From Trogon surrucura (taxonomy: Eukaryota > Chordata > Aves > Trogoniformes > Trogonidae), in assembly GCA_020746105.1 (NCBI GenBank), contig CM036617.1, positions 165,424,912-165,488,911 on the forward strand: DNA of 64,000 bases. Reading direction: 5' to 3'. Below, one piece after another: positions 27,001 through 40,900 of this stretch. Both the position numbers and the translations under genes were made by a program. Under the pieces are notes generated by a model. The model had not been told where the DNA came from. It searched no databases and saw nothing but the letters and a program-made list of their open reading frames with translations. Positions within the stretch are counted from its first letter, which is position 1; each line of letters opens with the position of its first letter.

Positions 27001-28659
27001 ATTAAATTGCATGAGTGGGTATTTCTGAGATGTTTTAGGGAGGTGGGTGGTAGTTTAACAATTCAGTTGAGGAATCAATTTTTTTTCCTACAGTTGTGAA
27101 AATTAATAGGAAAAATTTAAAACTTACAGACAGTAGTGGGTTACTCTTACTTCTGCATATTATTTTCAATGTATTTCAGTACAGAAGTATTTCCTTAGTC
27201 TCCTTTTGGTTAGTGAAGCCAGGTAAATGCAACTTGCTTTACTTTGCTAAGATGAAAACATTGCTTACGTTTTTCAATTCAGGAGATACTACAATATGAT
27301 AAGAGTTATGGTTTTTTACTCATTTCAGATTATGCATTCACTTATTGTAAAAGTAATCAAGATTTTTCATTTTATTAGGTAGAATTTTGTCCCCAGAGCC
27401 TTAGTTTCTAAAAATTATTTAAAATGCCTTGCTTGGTAAAAACATTCTCAATTTAGATGTGGACTCCAAGGTTGCTAATGCTTTTGGGCTATCATAATAT
27501 TAAGGTTATTATGTACTTCATGTAGATTTTTCAATTGGAAAACTACTTCGGAGTGATTGAGAAGGCTGAGCATGTCACACATCTGTTTTCATAGTGCTTT
27601 GTAAAGTGAACATTTCTATTTTATAAGTATCCATAGTAAGTAAACAGTTACAAACTGTTGTGAAAAGGATAATATGATGATTAATAATGAAAAAAATTGT
27701 AACTTGCTGCCAAACAACATTTTCAGCACATGTAAAATTTGCAGTGCCTAATTTAAATGATGGCATTCATTTTGAGAGGTATTGCAGTTATACCTTTGAG
27801 GAAATGTTAGCCCTTTGTTTTTGTCAAGTGGTTCCAGTGGCAAAGTTTACAGAAACTCTGATATTGACAATAAATCGCTGGAAGGGGAATTTCCCGTTCA
27901 ATATCAGTATGAAGTTTCTGTCATACAGCACTATGCAAGGTACATTGTTAGACTTAAGTGGCATGTATCTCTTGAAGATGTAGAGCAAGTGTCAGCCAGC
28001 AGGCCTAATACCATAGATATAGATGTAAGAGACCAATAAAATACCAATGGTTTGATGGGTCATGGTATGCGAATTCGTGTGTTTTTTTTTCCCGCCTCCC
28101 CTCAAAACTTGTCATTGGTCTTAATTGTGTGGTGATGACTGAGTAATAAGTATGCGTAAGCAATAAACAGTGTTATGTTTTTAACATTTTCTCTGAGGTA
28201 ACTAAAGATTTCTTTTGAGTAGCGATGCAACTTTATTCTGTGAAAGCCTAAATTTGCTAAAACTTGAGCCTAAATTTGCACCTGAGGCTTAGCAAGTAAA
28301 TACTTTGTACAATAAGTAAATATCTTGCCTGTGAAGAATTATTTCCTAGACTGGAGTGACAGTTGTAGTAGAATAGTGAGGAGAAAGGTACTTCTCTCCT
28401 TAACTTTTAACTTTTTCCCAATCTCTCATTACTGCATATATTACAGGGAGGGAGAGGGGGCTCTACTGCTGCTTTTGCAAATGTAATTTTTTGTTTAGTC
28501 TGCATGATTTTATTGAGTGTGGCTTTTTTGAATGCTTTGGGAGTAAGGATTGCTGAGCTTTGGAGACAATTAACTTTATTTTTTATACTTTTTTTTTTTA
28601 TCTAGTGATGACCACAACTGGCTGACCTCTTTAATTTCTTTTTTTTTGTCTCCATTCAG

Positions 28660-28732
28660 GGTTTCGTTTTTGCACTGAATGTAGCCAGGACGGATCCTTG
28701 TGGGCTTTGGCAGCCCTTGGAAACTGTCAAAG
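28660..28732 (+). other. Candidate exon 3
   Basis: A strong acceptor (long T-rich tract, then 'ctccattcag') and a strong donor (AAAG|GTAAAGAT) define a 73-base exon. Two of the three frames are open. In phase 0 it would read GFVFALNVARTDPCG and on, ending with one extra base. In the frame fed by the ATG at 16,615 it would read FRFCTECSQDGSLW and on. Neither joins cleanly to the acidic frame of the exon at 33,593, so the exon is most simply 5' untranslated or alternatively spliced. No domain is recognised. Being 73 bases long, its inclusion shifts any upstream frame. Confidence 0.5.
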
Positions 28733-31700
28733 GTAAAGATCAACGAAAGTTCAATACTACATTCTTGAAAGTTAGAAACATACATTAGCCTATACTAGTT
28801 CTTAACCAACTATAGGATATGTTGCTGTTTTCATATACTTTCTAATGTGTTATTTCCTGTGAGTTCAGGTGTGAAGTTTTTTCTGTAACAGCCGATTGGT
28901 TTTTGTCAGCTAAAGTTGATAAAGTATTTTTTTGAAAATTAATTAATTTATGATGGGATTTTTAAGTCACTGAAATTGGTAAGTGATTAATTCCTACAAG
29001 CAATGAAGTTACATTCAAGTTTTCTTTATCCTCTGGATGCTCTTGCTTTTATCTCAGTACTTCTCAACTCCAATTGGAAGTGACAAAAAATGTGTTCTGT
29101 TCTTTTTCCATATGTTAAATTCTGTGTTGCTTTTGTACATTCTTAATAAATTTGATGTAAAGCTGTAGCAATTAGGTATAATATGGCTAGACCATCTGTT
29201 AAAAATTAACACTTCTTTGGCTCTGTACCTAGGTAGAGACTAATGATTGCAGCCAGGTATCAGTACGATTGTGTCAAATAAGTACAGTCTCAGTTAAGAC
29301 ATAGTACTTACAGTACTGTCTTGCTATAGCTGCTTTCTTTCAACTATGCCATGTATGTATACAAGATAACCATCTTTGAAGAGCACTTGTGTACCTGTTT
29401 TGCTTTGTGCTCCTTTGAGAGTTTGGGACGTACCTTCAATTTCTGCTTACTGCCTTTGATGGCGACAGTTTGCATAGCCCTACTGTCCTTCAAGGATTTT
29501 GCAGTGGGCCGTATCCAATTTAGACTTTGGAATTCACAGGAACCACAATTGGGTTTACATTAGTAAATGCTTCTCTTGCAGCTGCACTCTTCAGAAGCCT
29601 GAAATAATTTTTTCTTCTATGTCAAATGAAGAACAGTTTTCCTCCTTAGTCCATAGTTGATCGCTGCTGGCAGTCTGAAAAAAGCCAAGTGTTGCTGTAT
29701 GAAAGACCCATAAGGAGCTTAGTTCCAGTGATGCCTGTTTGAACAGCAATTTTGAAGACACTTGGATTCCATCTCTCTCTTGGTGCCTTGTGTTTCTGAA
29801 TAGTGCACCTTTCTACATGGGGAAAAATAAGGCCTGAGGGAGTACTTTGTTTGCTGCTGTTGTTTTTCAAGGACTTATAAGTATATGGAAATTTCACTTG
29901 GGTTTTACTTGCCAGAGTGTGCTAGAATGCAGCAGTGAAGAAGCAGTGTTCATAAGGTGCTCTGCATTGTTCTTACACTGAATTTATGACTGGTAGCTGC
30001 ATCCATCATCCTGATACCACTGAACGAAATGTGTGCATCTTTGCTGCAGAAAGAAATGGAACATAAATAGGACTAAATATCAAACTGGATTATCTCAAAA
30101 CTGTATTGACCTTGTCCCAAAACCATTTTATGACAGGACATTATTGTAGTAGACATTAAAGTTCTTTAGAACTGCAGTTAGTTTGTATTAGTGTTTTTAC
30201 CGTTGAGAGTAGATTCTCATCACTCTGATATTTCTAAAGGCTTAAATAAAAATTATTCCTAACTTGAGACATTAATCTGCTACGTCATATGTGGACATAC
30301 ATGTGTGTTGCTTTTTGTCAGACCTTCCTTGGAGTCCTCACTCAAGCCCAAGTTGGCTATTTTTTTAGAAGATATCAGGTGAATAAAAAGATTGGGGGAT
30401 TTCAGTCTCATATGAAGTATCTTGGGTGGGTATATGCAAGAATGGAAGAGGAAGATTATTTTAAGGAGTAATTTTGTTGCTAGATGTTGGATCTGAAAAT
30501 TTAAATGGACTATCTATAAACTTTATGTATTTTTGTCCCTTGGGAACCTGGCGTATCATGTAAATATCGGAAATAAGTAAATAAATGCATTTTGACGTTT
30601 GGCCTTTTTTTCAATCCTGTAGGATGGTAGTACAAATTCTGATTGCCTGTCCTCTGTGTCCAAAATAAATTACCCTATGTGTGACCTTCAGCCCTTTGCT
30701 CAGAAACTAGTGAACTGAAGAGGTGGTGTCAACAACATGGAGTAATTATTTCTTCACACGCTGCCACTAAACAGTCCCTTTGTCTCAGAAGGCATCCTCA
30801 GTTGTGACTGCCACAGAAGTAGTTTCCCATGGATTCAGGAATCCCCAAATCCTTGCTTCTGGCAATAAATAAACTTGAAATGCAGTGCTCTTGTGCCAGT
30901 GGCCATAGGAATCAAGGATTCACGTATGCAGAAAGAACATAAAAATGATAGTATTGAATTGGGCTCATAATTTGTTTGCCTGTTGTTTTGTCACCTGAAA
31001 GAAGCCAGAAGCATATGCAATAGGGCAAAATACAATAGGGTAGCGTTCAGCAAAAATTCTTCGTGCAGTCTGTCTTGGGTCTTCCTACACCAACTGTGAG
31101 ATTTTCTTTTCCCCATGTGAATACTTCCAGTAAATTACAGAACCCTTTAAAACTTCCACCTTGTTGCCATCCCATGTGAACGAGCTCACTCTAACTGAGC
31201 GTTGTATGAAGTAGTGTGATATGTGTTTTGAACATTAAAGCTGATAAAATATGAATTATGGGGGAAAATGAAGAGTGAATAAACTCTCTTTTCTTTCTCC
31301 ATTACACTTGCTTTTATAGTGATTTCTCTCTTTTTTCTGTTTTCTGCTCTGAACTCTGAGCTATGGATACTTAAGAGTGTATTTAATCTGTCCTCTGTGG
31401 GTGAGCTTGCTTATCTTTCTTCTTATAGCCTTTTGATTATTTTTTTTATTTCCTAATTCTGTTGACTTTTTTTTTTTTTTCCTTTGAGATGTGCTAATTG
31501 GTAGGTTTTTTCCTCTTCTAGGAGTAATATATAAAAACTGGTGTCAAATATTGCCACTTGCCAGTCCTCTGGTAGTGAGGGATGTCTTGGAGCATAAACA
31601 TGACTGTTTTTTCAGAGATTTATGTTTTTCTTCCTACACTCTGAATGAGCAGTGGCACATCCTTTCAGTGGTCTTGGCCTGACATTAGTGGTCTTATTTT

Positions 31701-33592
31701 ATGCGCTTTTTTTTTTAATGCTGCTGTAGCTCAAGTTCAGTCTTGCTTGTTTCTCTTATTTGAAGCCGGTTCAGTGCCACAACAGCCCTTCTGGCCAAAG
31801 CTGTTTTGGCTGTTAGACATCAGACTGTCTCTCTAACAATCTGTGGAGCTTACCGGTTACTTGAATCTCATATTGCAAAAACTCCCAACTCTGAAAGTCC
31901 CGGCTCCAGAAGGTCGGTGTGCTGAAGTACCATGGACAGGGACGGCTCGGCCTGTCCTCCCCTTGTGCTGCGGAACAGAGGGTAGCGTGGCAGTGAGAAA
32001 TACTTGTCACGTGCAGGAGGGTCTTCGCATAGATGCACGGTACATGTTTTGCTTGATGCCTGCAATTGTTGAATATGTGATGCGGGCAGAATATTTAGTG
32101 AAGCTTTGGGTGAGAGTTCTACTTTACCCTCATTCCTCTTTCCCCAGAAAAGGAAGTTGCTGTGCTGTAAGTCTTTACAGCTCTCATGCTTTGCATGAGG
32201 CTGTAAGGTATTACTGAATGTAACAGTGTGTTGGTTATAAGATTTAATATGTTGTATATGACATTTTGTAACTTAAGGTGCTTTACATGTATAGAACATA
32301 TTCTTCATTCCTTGTGTCAATTTAATAGCCATGAAAGATGTTGTCTACCTATGCAAAACATATGGAAGACATTAGCAGTGCAGCCAGACTGAACAGGCTT
32401 GAAGTTGTTCATCTAGATGAACAATTTCCAAACTTTCTCTTTTTGACCTCATTACTACGTACACTCCCAATATTGTCAATTTTCAGGCTTGCCGCTGTGA
32501 AGATGACAGTAGAGTCAGCAGCTCTGTTGCTGAGGTGCAGAAATGAGGCAGAGTGATTTTTAAATGCTGGTGCAGTTGTAGAGTTACAGCGTCTTGAAAG
32601 GGACAGCTCTTAAAGGTTAACAGCTTTTGGCTTTGACCGAGTTTTTAATTCAGTGTAAGCCCTTATTTTCTACATACCTGGAATATTGTAGATCTGCCAA
32701 TAGTTTACATCTTGCATTTTGAGAGTGAGTGATTCCAGCTGAATTTATGCTGGTGCATTTGATTTCCTAAATTGATTAGTTTGATCCATTACCTCTGAAA
32801 GATGGCTCATCCTCTGGAGTAGAAGACATTCTGATATTTGTAAGCTAAGTGTCCCTAGCTTCTTCCATAAGCTCCATTACAACTAAGAATGGTGTTTGGG
32901 GTGTAATCTACAGTCTTTGTTCAGATGCACCTGCAATGACACTGTCAAATTTAAAAATAAGTTACCAAGTATTGTTGAATATTGGAAAAACTTGGAGCTG
33001 TTGACTTTTGTTAGATCAGAGATGTTGAGGTAAAGATGAATAGCTTCATTAGTTCCCTGATCCGTTTAGAGCTTAGAATGTATTTATTCTTAAAGTGAAG
33101 GGAAAATTCCCTAAAGAATGAATTTAGAGGTACTGTGGCATCGCTGGAAGTCTAACAGTTTTTCAAATTAGTGACCTTTAGATTGACTGTAAGCTGAATC
33201 TGTGAGGTTTATATTTACACCAAAGCTATTTCCTAGTAAGTAAGAATTGTTTAGCTCTAGTCAGTGTGATTATTGCTTATTGACTGTAGCTTTAGTGAGT
33301 AAACACAATGAATATGTTAAATACTCAGCAATGACATATTTTAAAACTAAAAAGAAAGTCTATTCCTGTAGAGGCTCTCTTTCTCTTAATTAAGTTAAGT
33401 TATGTCTTACCCTGAATAACAACTGTCTTACTTTTTTTGTGTAAAACATATAAACTCAGTGAATATGCGCAGAATGGGAACATTAAAGGTCATGGCCCGG
33501 AGTTATTTATGTGCACTGCAATCTTTTAGTAACACTGTTAAAGGCAGAAAAAGAATTGTTTTTAAAATATATCTTTCTTTTTTATCTTTTAG
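28733..33592 (+). other. Intron 3
   Basis: AT-rich, with many poly-T tracts. One patch at about 31,840-32,220 is richer in CpG and contains a plus-strand open frame of 124 codons starting at 31,843, without a recognised domain or splice sites. No CR1, LTR or RNA gene is apparent. Confidence 0.45.
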
Positions 33593-33691
33593 GCAGTATT
33601 TTGCATTTCTGCAGAGCTTTGCACAGATCCTGTTCCCATGCAAACTGATGAGGGAGAAATACTGGAGGAAGGCAGTCCCAAGGTCAGTGAG
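33593..33691 (+). CDS. Candidate coding exon 4, acidic peptide of unknown gene
   Basis: The acceptor 'tttatcttttag' is followed by a 99-base exon ending GTGAG|GTAAATG; a second donor nine bases earlier (CCAAG|GTCAGTG) would also keep the frame. In phase 0 the exon is open throughout, with an internal ATG at 33,638 giving MQTDEGEILEEGSPKVSE. The sequence is acidic and hydrophilic, as in disordered regions of nuclear proteins. The phase matches the next two candidate exons, which is the main support for this frame. The ATG context is weak (C at -3), so translation may instead enter from an unseen upstream exon. A second frame, fed by the ATG at 16,615, is also open but leads to stops downstream. 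I do not recognise the gene. Confidence 0.5.
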
Positions 33692-34916
33692 GTAAATGCC
33701 ACTGTGTTTTGGAGGAAGATGAGCTTGCTTGCCTGAAATTGGGGATACATGAAGTGATCGTTGACTGCTGGTGGAATTTATAATAAATACCTGCATGCAA
33801 GTAAATGATATTTACTACTCTGGAGATACTTTAAAAGGAAAAAAAAAAGTTTTTTAAGGCCTTTAGAAAGACAAGCTTTTTTGCCATCTGCTAAGGGTTG
33901 GAAATTGTGTCTTCAGGCACATCCAGGAAGGAAAGAGGAAACTCTTCTAAAGAAATACTAACCTTGATTGTATACCATTTGTGAGAACTGGAAGGGCTTG
34001 TCAAGCTTTCTGTCCTACTCACCCACCCACCCTCCCTCTCAACTGACTTAAAGAAATAGGCATGTGGGCCCTTAGGTGCAGATGTCAGTGTTTGTGGTTT
34101 ACTGACTGATACGTATTCAAGGTGTTCTGCTTTGTGTTTCCTTGTACTTGCCAACATGTGCTTTGTTGTGAGACTGGATGGTAATGTTGCTTTTAAAGGT
34201 ACCTCTGATACTCAGCACACTTTGTTGGGACAGCAGGCTGTAAACCGTGCTGTTTACTATAACGTTAGTTTTGTCCTGCTTTCTGCTTACTTCCTGAAGA
34301 TACAGGTGTTGAGTCACAAATTACTTTGGTTTGCATAATGACATAGCGATTTTCATATTCTTCAAGAGGTTTATAAATTTATTTTATAGTCCTGACTATC
34401 TCAATTAAGTTAGTGTTAACTTTGCAATTGATTGTGTTTAAAATAAGACTCGTAAGTTTCACAAAAATCTGCTTGTTAGCATGCTTTCATTTCTTTATAA
34501 GAGACAGAAAAAGTGAAAAACTTGAGGTCTGAAATTTTTTTTGTTTTTTAACTGGAGCTTTTTTGAGAGAGATTCTCATCATTTTATACTCTACAAAACA
34601 TTTTTTAAGCTGTAGGCATGAAGTTAGAAGGCGATTAATTATCAGAGAAAGAATTTGGCAATTGTCTTGTAAGTACTTTAGAAATTGTGTTAATTTTAAA
34701 TGGCTTTGAAGAAGACTTCCTAGATTGGGACCTGACAAATGAAAACAAATCAGTTTATGATATGTACCTGCAGCCATCTAGGATATTGAGTGCATCTCTT
34801 GACAAGGATGTGATTGCAAGGGTCAGTGGGGGTAGACATGTGAGAGGAAACATCATAGTGTAATTAATTACTGACTTATTAGCATGGTTACTGGTGCTTA
34901 CTTTTCATCAGAAAGA

Positions 34917-34985
34917 ACCTGTGTGTGTACATGTATATAGACACACAAGTGCTTGTATGTATGTGTGTATCTATATGGATACATA
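34917..34985. repeat. TG/TA microsatellite-like tract
   Basis: Degenerate gtgtgt, gtatat and atgtat steps over about 70 bases, followed by a T-rich run at about 34,987-35,002. Confidence 0.7.
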
Positions 34986-37900
34986 GCTTTTTTCTTTTTT
35001 TTGGCTGTGTAGCAGGAAGTAGATTGAAGCAACTGTCTTGTGAAACTCAGCTCTTTTCCTCCATTGAAAAGTATGCTTTTCTTTGGCATTCTTAATTCTG
35101 GGTGTAATAGCAAAGGTTGTACCTCTGCTCCAGCATTAGGTGTTCAAAAAATTTAGTGAGCATAAATTTCAAAACAAATCATTTAGACTAACTTTGCATA
35201 CCTATGTGTGTGTATGTAGTATTACTTTGAAACAGTTGTCACTTAAAGAATGTGAGAGATGTGGAATCGTATATCTGCTATTCACTGTGTTTAAAGAGCT
35301 ATATAGGGTCAGTATATATTAAGCAAAAAGGACTCATGGCTACCTCTAGTCCTCCCCATCCTGTGCTGTACAGGACTACTCACTGAAGTGTATTTTTCAG
35401 TGTTTCCTTAGCCTATAAATAATTATGCTGTCTTTCCTGGTCTCAGGAGAATTTTATAGCTATAACAGTTAAAGGATTTGTCCTAGAAAAAGATAGGCAA
35501 AATATATTCCCCTGTATGGTCTTGTATCATTCAAATGATATCCTTAACTTACCTGTGTTTACATGATCTAGTGATCCATTTTCATAAAGATACATTTTTC
35601 TAAGAAAATTCTTCTAAGGGTTCAGTAATACAGTTCAGGTTTGTTTTTTGTCAGGACTTTTTTTTTTTTTTTTCTTCTTTCCCATCTTCCCCACCCTCAT
35701 CAACTCCTCCAGGCAGATGACATGAGTTTTTTTGGAAGAAGTTAATTTTATGATTCAAAGACATTAATACGACTACCTATTCATACTTTATTTGGACCTT
35801 TCATTTATTTGCTTTTACTCATTTCAAAACTTTAACATCTAAATAAAAATTAAAAGTATATTTGTTGTTATGCTTTTTTTTCAGATAAGTGGATCTTTTC
35901 TTCTGTGTTTATTTTTTTAATGCCTGTGTGTAAGTACCAGCAACCCTTTTGGACCTTGCTCAATTTACATTCTCTTCTCAAATATCTGATAATCTATCCA
36001 TTCTTTTGCCTTCACTGGAAATGATTTTTTTGAGCCTGTAAATGATATCTAAAGAAGTCAGGGTCTTCTAGCATTTCATTTCCTATGAGTATTTAAGAAG
36101 TACTTGGAACACATCGTATGGGAGCAGCTCCTTTGAAGCTCTTCTCTTAAACATTGCAGAAACTGAGACTGCAGCTTGTGAGATTAGTAAATGCTGATGA
36201 AGCACATTCCAGCTACTTTAGTGACGATAAATTTGATTATATCATGTATGAGGTCAGATTAAGGCCTCATTCTTAGCCTTTGTTCTGAATAATTAATTTC
36301 TAGCCAAAAAGATATTTTTGCATGTGATAAAAAGAATGAAGTTACTGTTTATGGTGATTTATAGCATCTTTTATTAGCTTCCTCAGACTAATTATGAAAT
36401 AGAAGTGGGCAAGCTTTCTGTCTGAAATTATTTCCTCAGTCTTGTAGGACTTCAAGAGTATTAAGGCTATTGTTGCAAAAGGTAGAGGAAAAGATTGTAG
36501 TATTTATTTTTATACTTTTCTGTTTGTACCTTAAGATACAAACCTCAAATAACATCAAATATAAGTTAAAAGTCCCTTTATGTTCAAAAGACAAAAGCCC
36601 AGACCTACAGGCTGGAATGCCTTGATATCAGCTACGCCTGAAACATTTCTGTTGAGTAGTAAATGGCCTTGCTGTGATTGCGCTGAGTACTTTGTGGTTC
36701 TTTTTCAGAATGCAAGATGCTCAGGGATCTTGTGGGTACTTTCCCACAGTTCCGAATTTCTCTCTTACTTACTTAGCGGGAAACCTACTGGTTTTAGGGC
36801 CTCTTGCAGAGTGTTCATGTTACCGCTTCACCTGAATTTAAATTGAAAAGGACTTGAGCAAGCAGACATGGAAAATTGTCTTTAGACTCTGCAGCCACAT
36901 CCCTTGCAGGCTGTATTATATTTTGCCAAGAAGGGTCTTTTGCCGAAGTGTCACCTAACAATCATTTCTAACGTTGTCCTAAGCTGATCTTCAGTTGAAA
37001 ATTTATCTGTCTTTTTTTTCATAAATATGTATTGAATTTGAGAGAAAAAAAAAAAGGTAAATATATCAACTTCTAGAGATATCTTTGTTATATTGAGATC
37101 AAGATGTTTTGTCCTCATTTATCGCTATGGAAAGACACGCTCATAATTTGTCTTTGTAAAGTGTAAGGGTCCCTGTGTGAAGTTCTGTATCTCAGAACAT
37201 TAGTAACTGACTCTTCTGATTCTACAAAATGACAAAGCAGGAGGGGTTCCTGTTGAAACATTTTGCAGGAAAGGTGGTGATTGGAATAATAATCTCAGTT
37301 ACCTGAGACAGCAGATCCTCTGACTCTGTTTCTAGAGTCTGCAGTTAAAATCTAGATGTCCCTCACTTTGCTTTTTATGTTCTTGCCCAGAGGCAGTCCT
37401 AGCTACCAAGAAGCCGTGGTACTTCTCTTCTGGGATCGTAGGGATCAAGGACATAATTTTTTTGTAGATTAAGGTATTCTTGAATGAAGGCTTCTGGAGT
37501 GCCAGGGGTGTCACCAAAATCATCTTTTGTGGAGATACCGTGAACATCAGAATATAAAGATTTGGGTACTGCAAGAATTAACTTTCTTATGGTGCCAGTC
37601 TGAAAATAACCTGAAAAGTTATATATTAAGACTATCATGCAGTGGAAACCAAATGACATATGCTTTATTCCTTGTGAATTGGATTGGTTCTATAACTGGT
37701 TTAGATTTTCTGGCATCTTAGACTGTGTAGGATTCTGAGATATCAAGACCTCTTTTTTTGAAGAGAAAAGATTTCTTTCTGGTTTTGAAAAAGAAAAAAA
37801 AAAAATGTGCCTCTGCTGAGCAGATCACTTTAAAGACTAACTATTTTATATACTTCAAACTAATCAGCATTTTGTGAGGTATGATTAGAAAATTTAACCC

Positions 37901-40900
37901 CTGCAGTCAGGCATCACAAGGAGTGATAATCTTGCTTGACTTCTATCAACCTGGCAATACTGCTACAGAGGTTGACCTTCATGCTTGTCTTTGCCACTCT
38001 TGAAATGAATCACAAATCCAGTGGCAACTTCTTGGTAATTAAGCTTAAGGAATGTTACCGATGGACTCAGTCCTTACTTCAGTGCCTGTTTCCTGCACTG
38101 TTACTTCTGCATACATTTTTATTTCACTATCTGGTCTATTTTTTTTTCCCAGTAATTTGGTAGTTGAGCTGTCCTCTTGTTCTTCTGCATTTTGTGTACT
38201 TGGGAAGTTTCTACAATTCCTCTCATTAGTTATTTTGCAGTGAATCCTTTTCTCGTTCATTGGATTGCTTTCCAGCAAAGAATGGATTCTGCACGTGCTG
38301 CTTCCCCTTCTCCCCTCACCCTGCCCCGTAGGCTGCTTTTGGAGAAACTTACTGTCTTGGTAGTTTTATTGCCAGGGGTTTTCATCGTAACTGGTTCCAT
38401 TGTTCAATCTCACAGTTTCTTCCTTGTTGCTGCTGTCAGAAAATGCTCTGTCTGTTAAAATGGCATCAACATGGTGCCTGTCAGTAGGACGCTGTTGATT
38501 CTGGCAATTATGTAATATTAGTGCCTCAAAGAGGGGAAACAACCTGTACTGAAGTAAGCTTTTTCACATGAGCACAGAGTTTAAAAAATGTCATTCTTCC
38601 TGGCAGATGTAAAAGTCTTATTTGACAGGAATACTAAGTCTATTTTATCCATATGATCTGCCGGTGAATATCATACAGCAAAGTATCTTTTCATGTTATA
38701 AAATAATTGGGGGATGGGATGTCTGATTTCTGGCTTTTCAGGGTCTCGTTTCCTACCTTCACACACACAGAAAATAAAGTTCTGCTTGAAACCCCACACT
38801 GCCTACTGTTTTTTGGATTACAATTTGATTTTTTTATTTTATTTTTTTTTAAATATTATGGTGGTTAATTTGCCACTAATGATCACTACTAGGCTTTTCC
38901 ATTTACAGCCTTGGTAGTCTGAAAGTGTCAACAAGCATTGAGCGTTTTGTTTGTGGCTGATTTCTTTTCAGCTGTTTTTATCTGTTAAGGATTACTGCAC
39001 AGATAACACTTAAAACTTTGTTTCTCAGTTGTTTCTTTGCTGTAAAGTATTGCAGGAGGAAGCTAAAATCTGATTCCCGATTTGAAGTACTTTTAGATTT
39101 CTTTCAATATTGGCAAGAGTTTTGAGCTTATGTTGCAAACTTCTTTGTTGGAAAAATGCAATTAAAATCTTGATGTCAAATGTAAAATTTCCCCCTCCCC
39201 TACTTGTTGTTCCTTCATCTTTCGAAGTAAAAACCTATGGATTTGCAGGGAGGGAGGTACTTTGACTTAAGTGATTTATGGAAAGGTAACTGGGAATCAT
39301 TTGTTTTATTTAGTGTTGTAGAAAGGAAAGGAGAAAAAAGAGCTAGTACAGTCACTTTACTGCTTTATATGAAAACACAAAATTAACGCAATGTTAACGC
39401 AAAATTTTGCTGAAAAATGTGGCTGCATGGGATTTATACTCAAGATTAACTCCTGATAAATATGGGAAAAGGGAAAAGATTTTATACTGTCTCCTGTTAC
39501 ATAAATGTATTTTTACTCAAATCTGTCAGTACTATTTATAGAAATAATTATTGAACTGAATAGGTAATCTAGAAATTAGGCTACTTTAGGCACTCCAGTG
39601 ACTTTAATAAGTCACAATGACACAAACATTGAGCCTTGTCTTGTTTTTCAGTCTCACTGTCCAGTGCCATTTATCAAGATCTGTTGAGGCTACTTGTTAA
39701 TCCTTGTTTTATTTCCTTTAAATTTTCCACCCTGTTCTTATGTGTTAGTGTGAATCTTTCTCTTTCATTACATCTCCCATACATGTTCCCCTGCCTGTTC
39801 GTGTCCTGGTTAATTCTTATTTTTCTTACCTCTTGGTGTCTGATTTTGAAGAAGCATTTGCCTTCTGTTTAAATCACTCTTCAGAACTCTGGCACTGGCT
39901 GTGTCATGTTGTTGGTGGAGGTTTTTGTGTGTGGCTTTTTTGGTGGTTTTGGCTTTTTTTTAATCTAGAAGCATTCACACAGAAGTGATGAAAAGGTTAA
40001 AAAAGAGCATCTGTCAGCATTTAGTGGCTGGTCCAGCCCTAGCCCTCAACAGACGCTCAAGTATGTAAGCTCTTGATTTTATTTCATTTATGTTGAGAAT
40101 AAAGAAACGTAAGCCTGCCTGAGTAGTATTTTTATTTTAACTGTTACATGTTCATATGCTTATAAGCAGAAGCTTAAAATTCAGAAGGAAGTGTTGTTTA
40201 GGAGGAAGTGTTGCTGGCCAAGAGGTATCTTTCTTAAAAGCTCAAGCCTTCCACTAACTGCGTTTATGGGTAAGTTATGCTCAGTTTTTGACAGTGGGTG
40301 TTGCTTGATACTGACAATAGTGCTAAAGTTAGGCTGGTGCTTTCATTGTGTAGGATTTAGAAGTAATATAGTAGAAGGAAAATCTTAGTTGGGTAGTTAA
40401 ACTTCACACAGCATCCAAAACCTTTGATGCCTGTATGGCACTAAATAATTTAAAACATTTGGGCTGAAGGCCTATACAGTAATGAAATGAACAAAATGCT
40501 TTGTCACTGTAATTAAAAAAAGCTGTTTTCCAGTCTAGTACTCGCCTGGTCTGTGGTGCTTTCAGACTTTATGGCTTTTCCGCAGTATGAATCCCCGCTG
40601 CTCTTTTTGGCTTGATACGAGGAGGTGAACTTTTCAACCTCAGTGTACTTTCTTGTGAATACCTGACAAGTCAGAGTAGGTTTCAGTTTACTCATCTGAC
40701 TGTAGCCTGTCCATTGGGTCCAGGAAAGTAGTTAGTGTGTTGTGGGTTTGGGTTTGGGTTTTTTTTTATTGCTCACCATATTTTTGGAATGTATTAGTTT
40801 ATTCATTTTTTTTATGTCTCCTGGTGGATTAATTGTGGAACTTCCAACATTTCTGTTCCCTGATGTACAAGGTATGTTACCATCTTTATTCTGGAATACA

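Larger units (their letters stand above)
16637..28659 (+). other. Intron 2, AT-rich, with microsatellites
   Basis: About 12 kb without a confident gene. It contains a GC-richer patch at about 18,460-18,720, a possible cryptic exon at 20,337-20,459, two AT/TG microsatellite blocks (22.87-22.94 and 23.96-24.08 kb) and several homopolymer runs. Two overlapping open frames at 27,687-28,039 have no recognisable domain and no splice boundary. No CR1 or LTR was recognised here, which is unusual only in being clean. Confidence 0.45.

Noticed and set aside
27687..28039. Two overlapping plus-strand frames of 98 and 74 codons
   Set aside because: No domain, no splice boundaries, AT-rich codons; consistent with chance.
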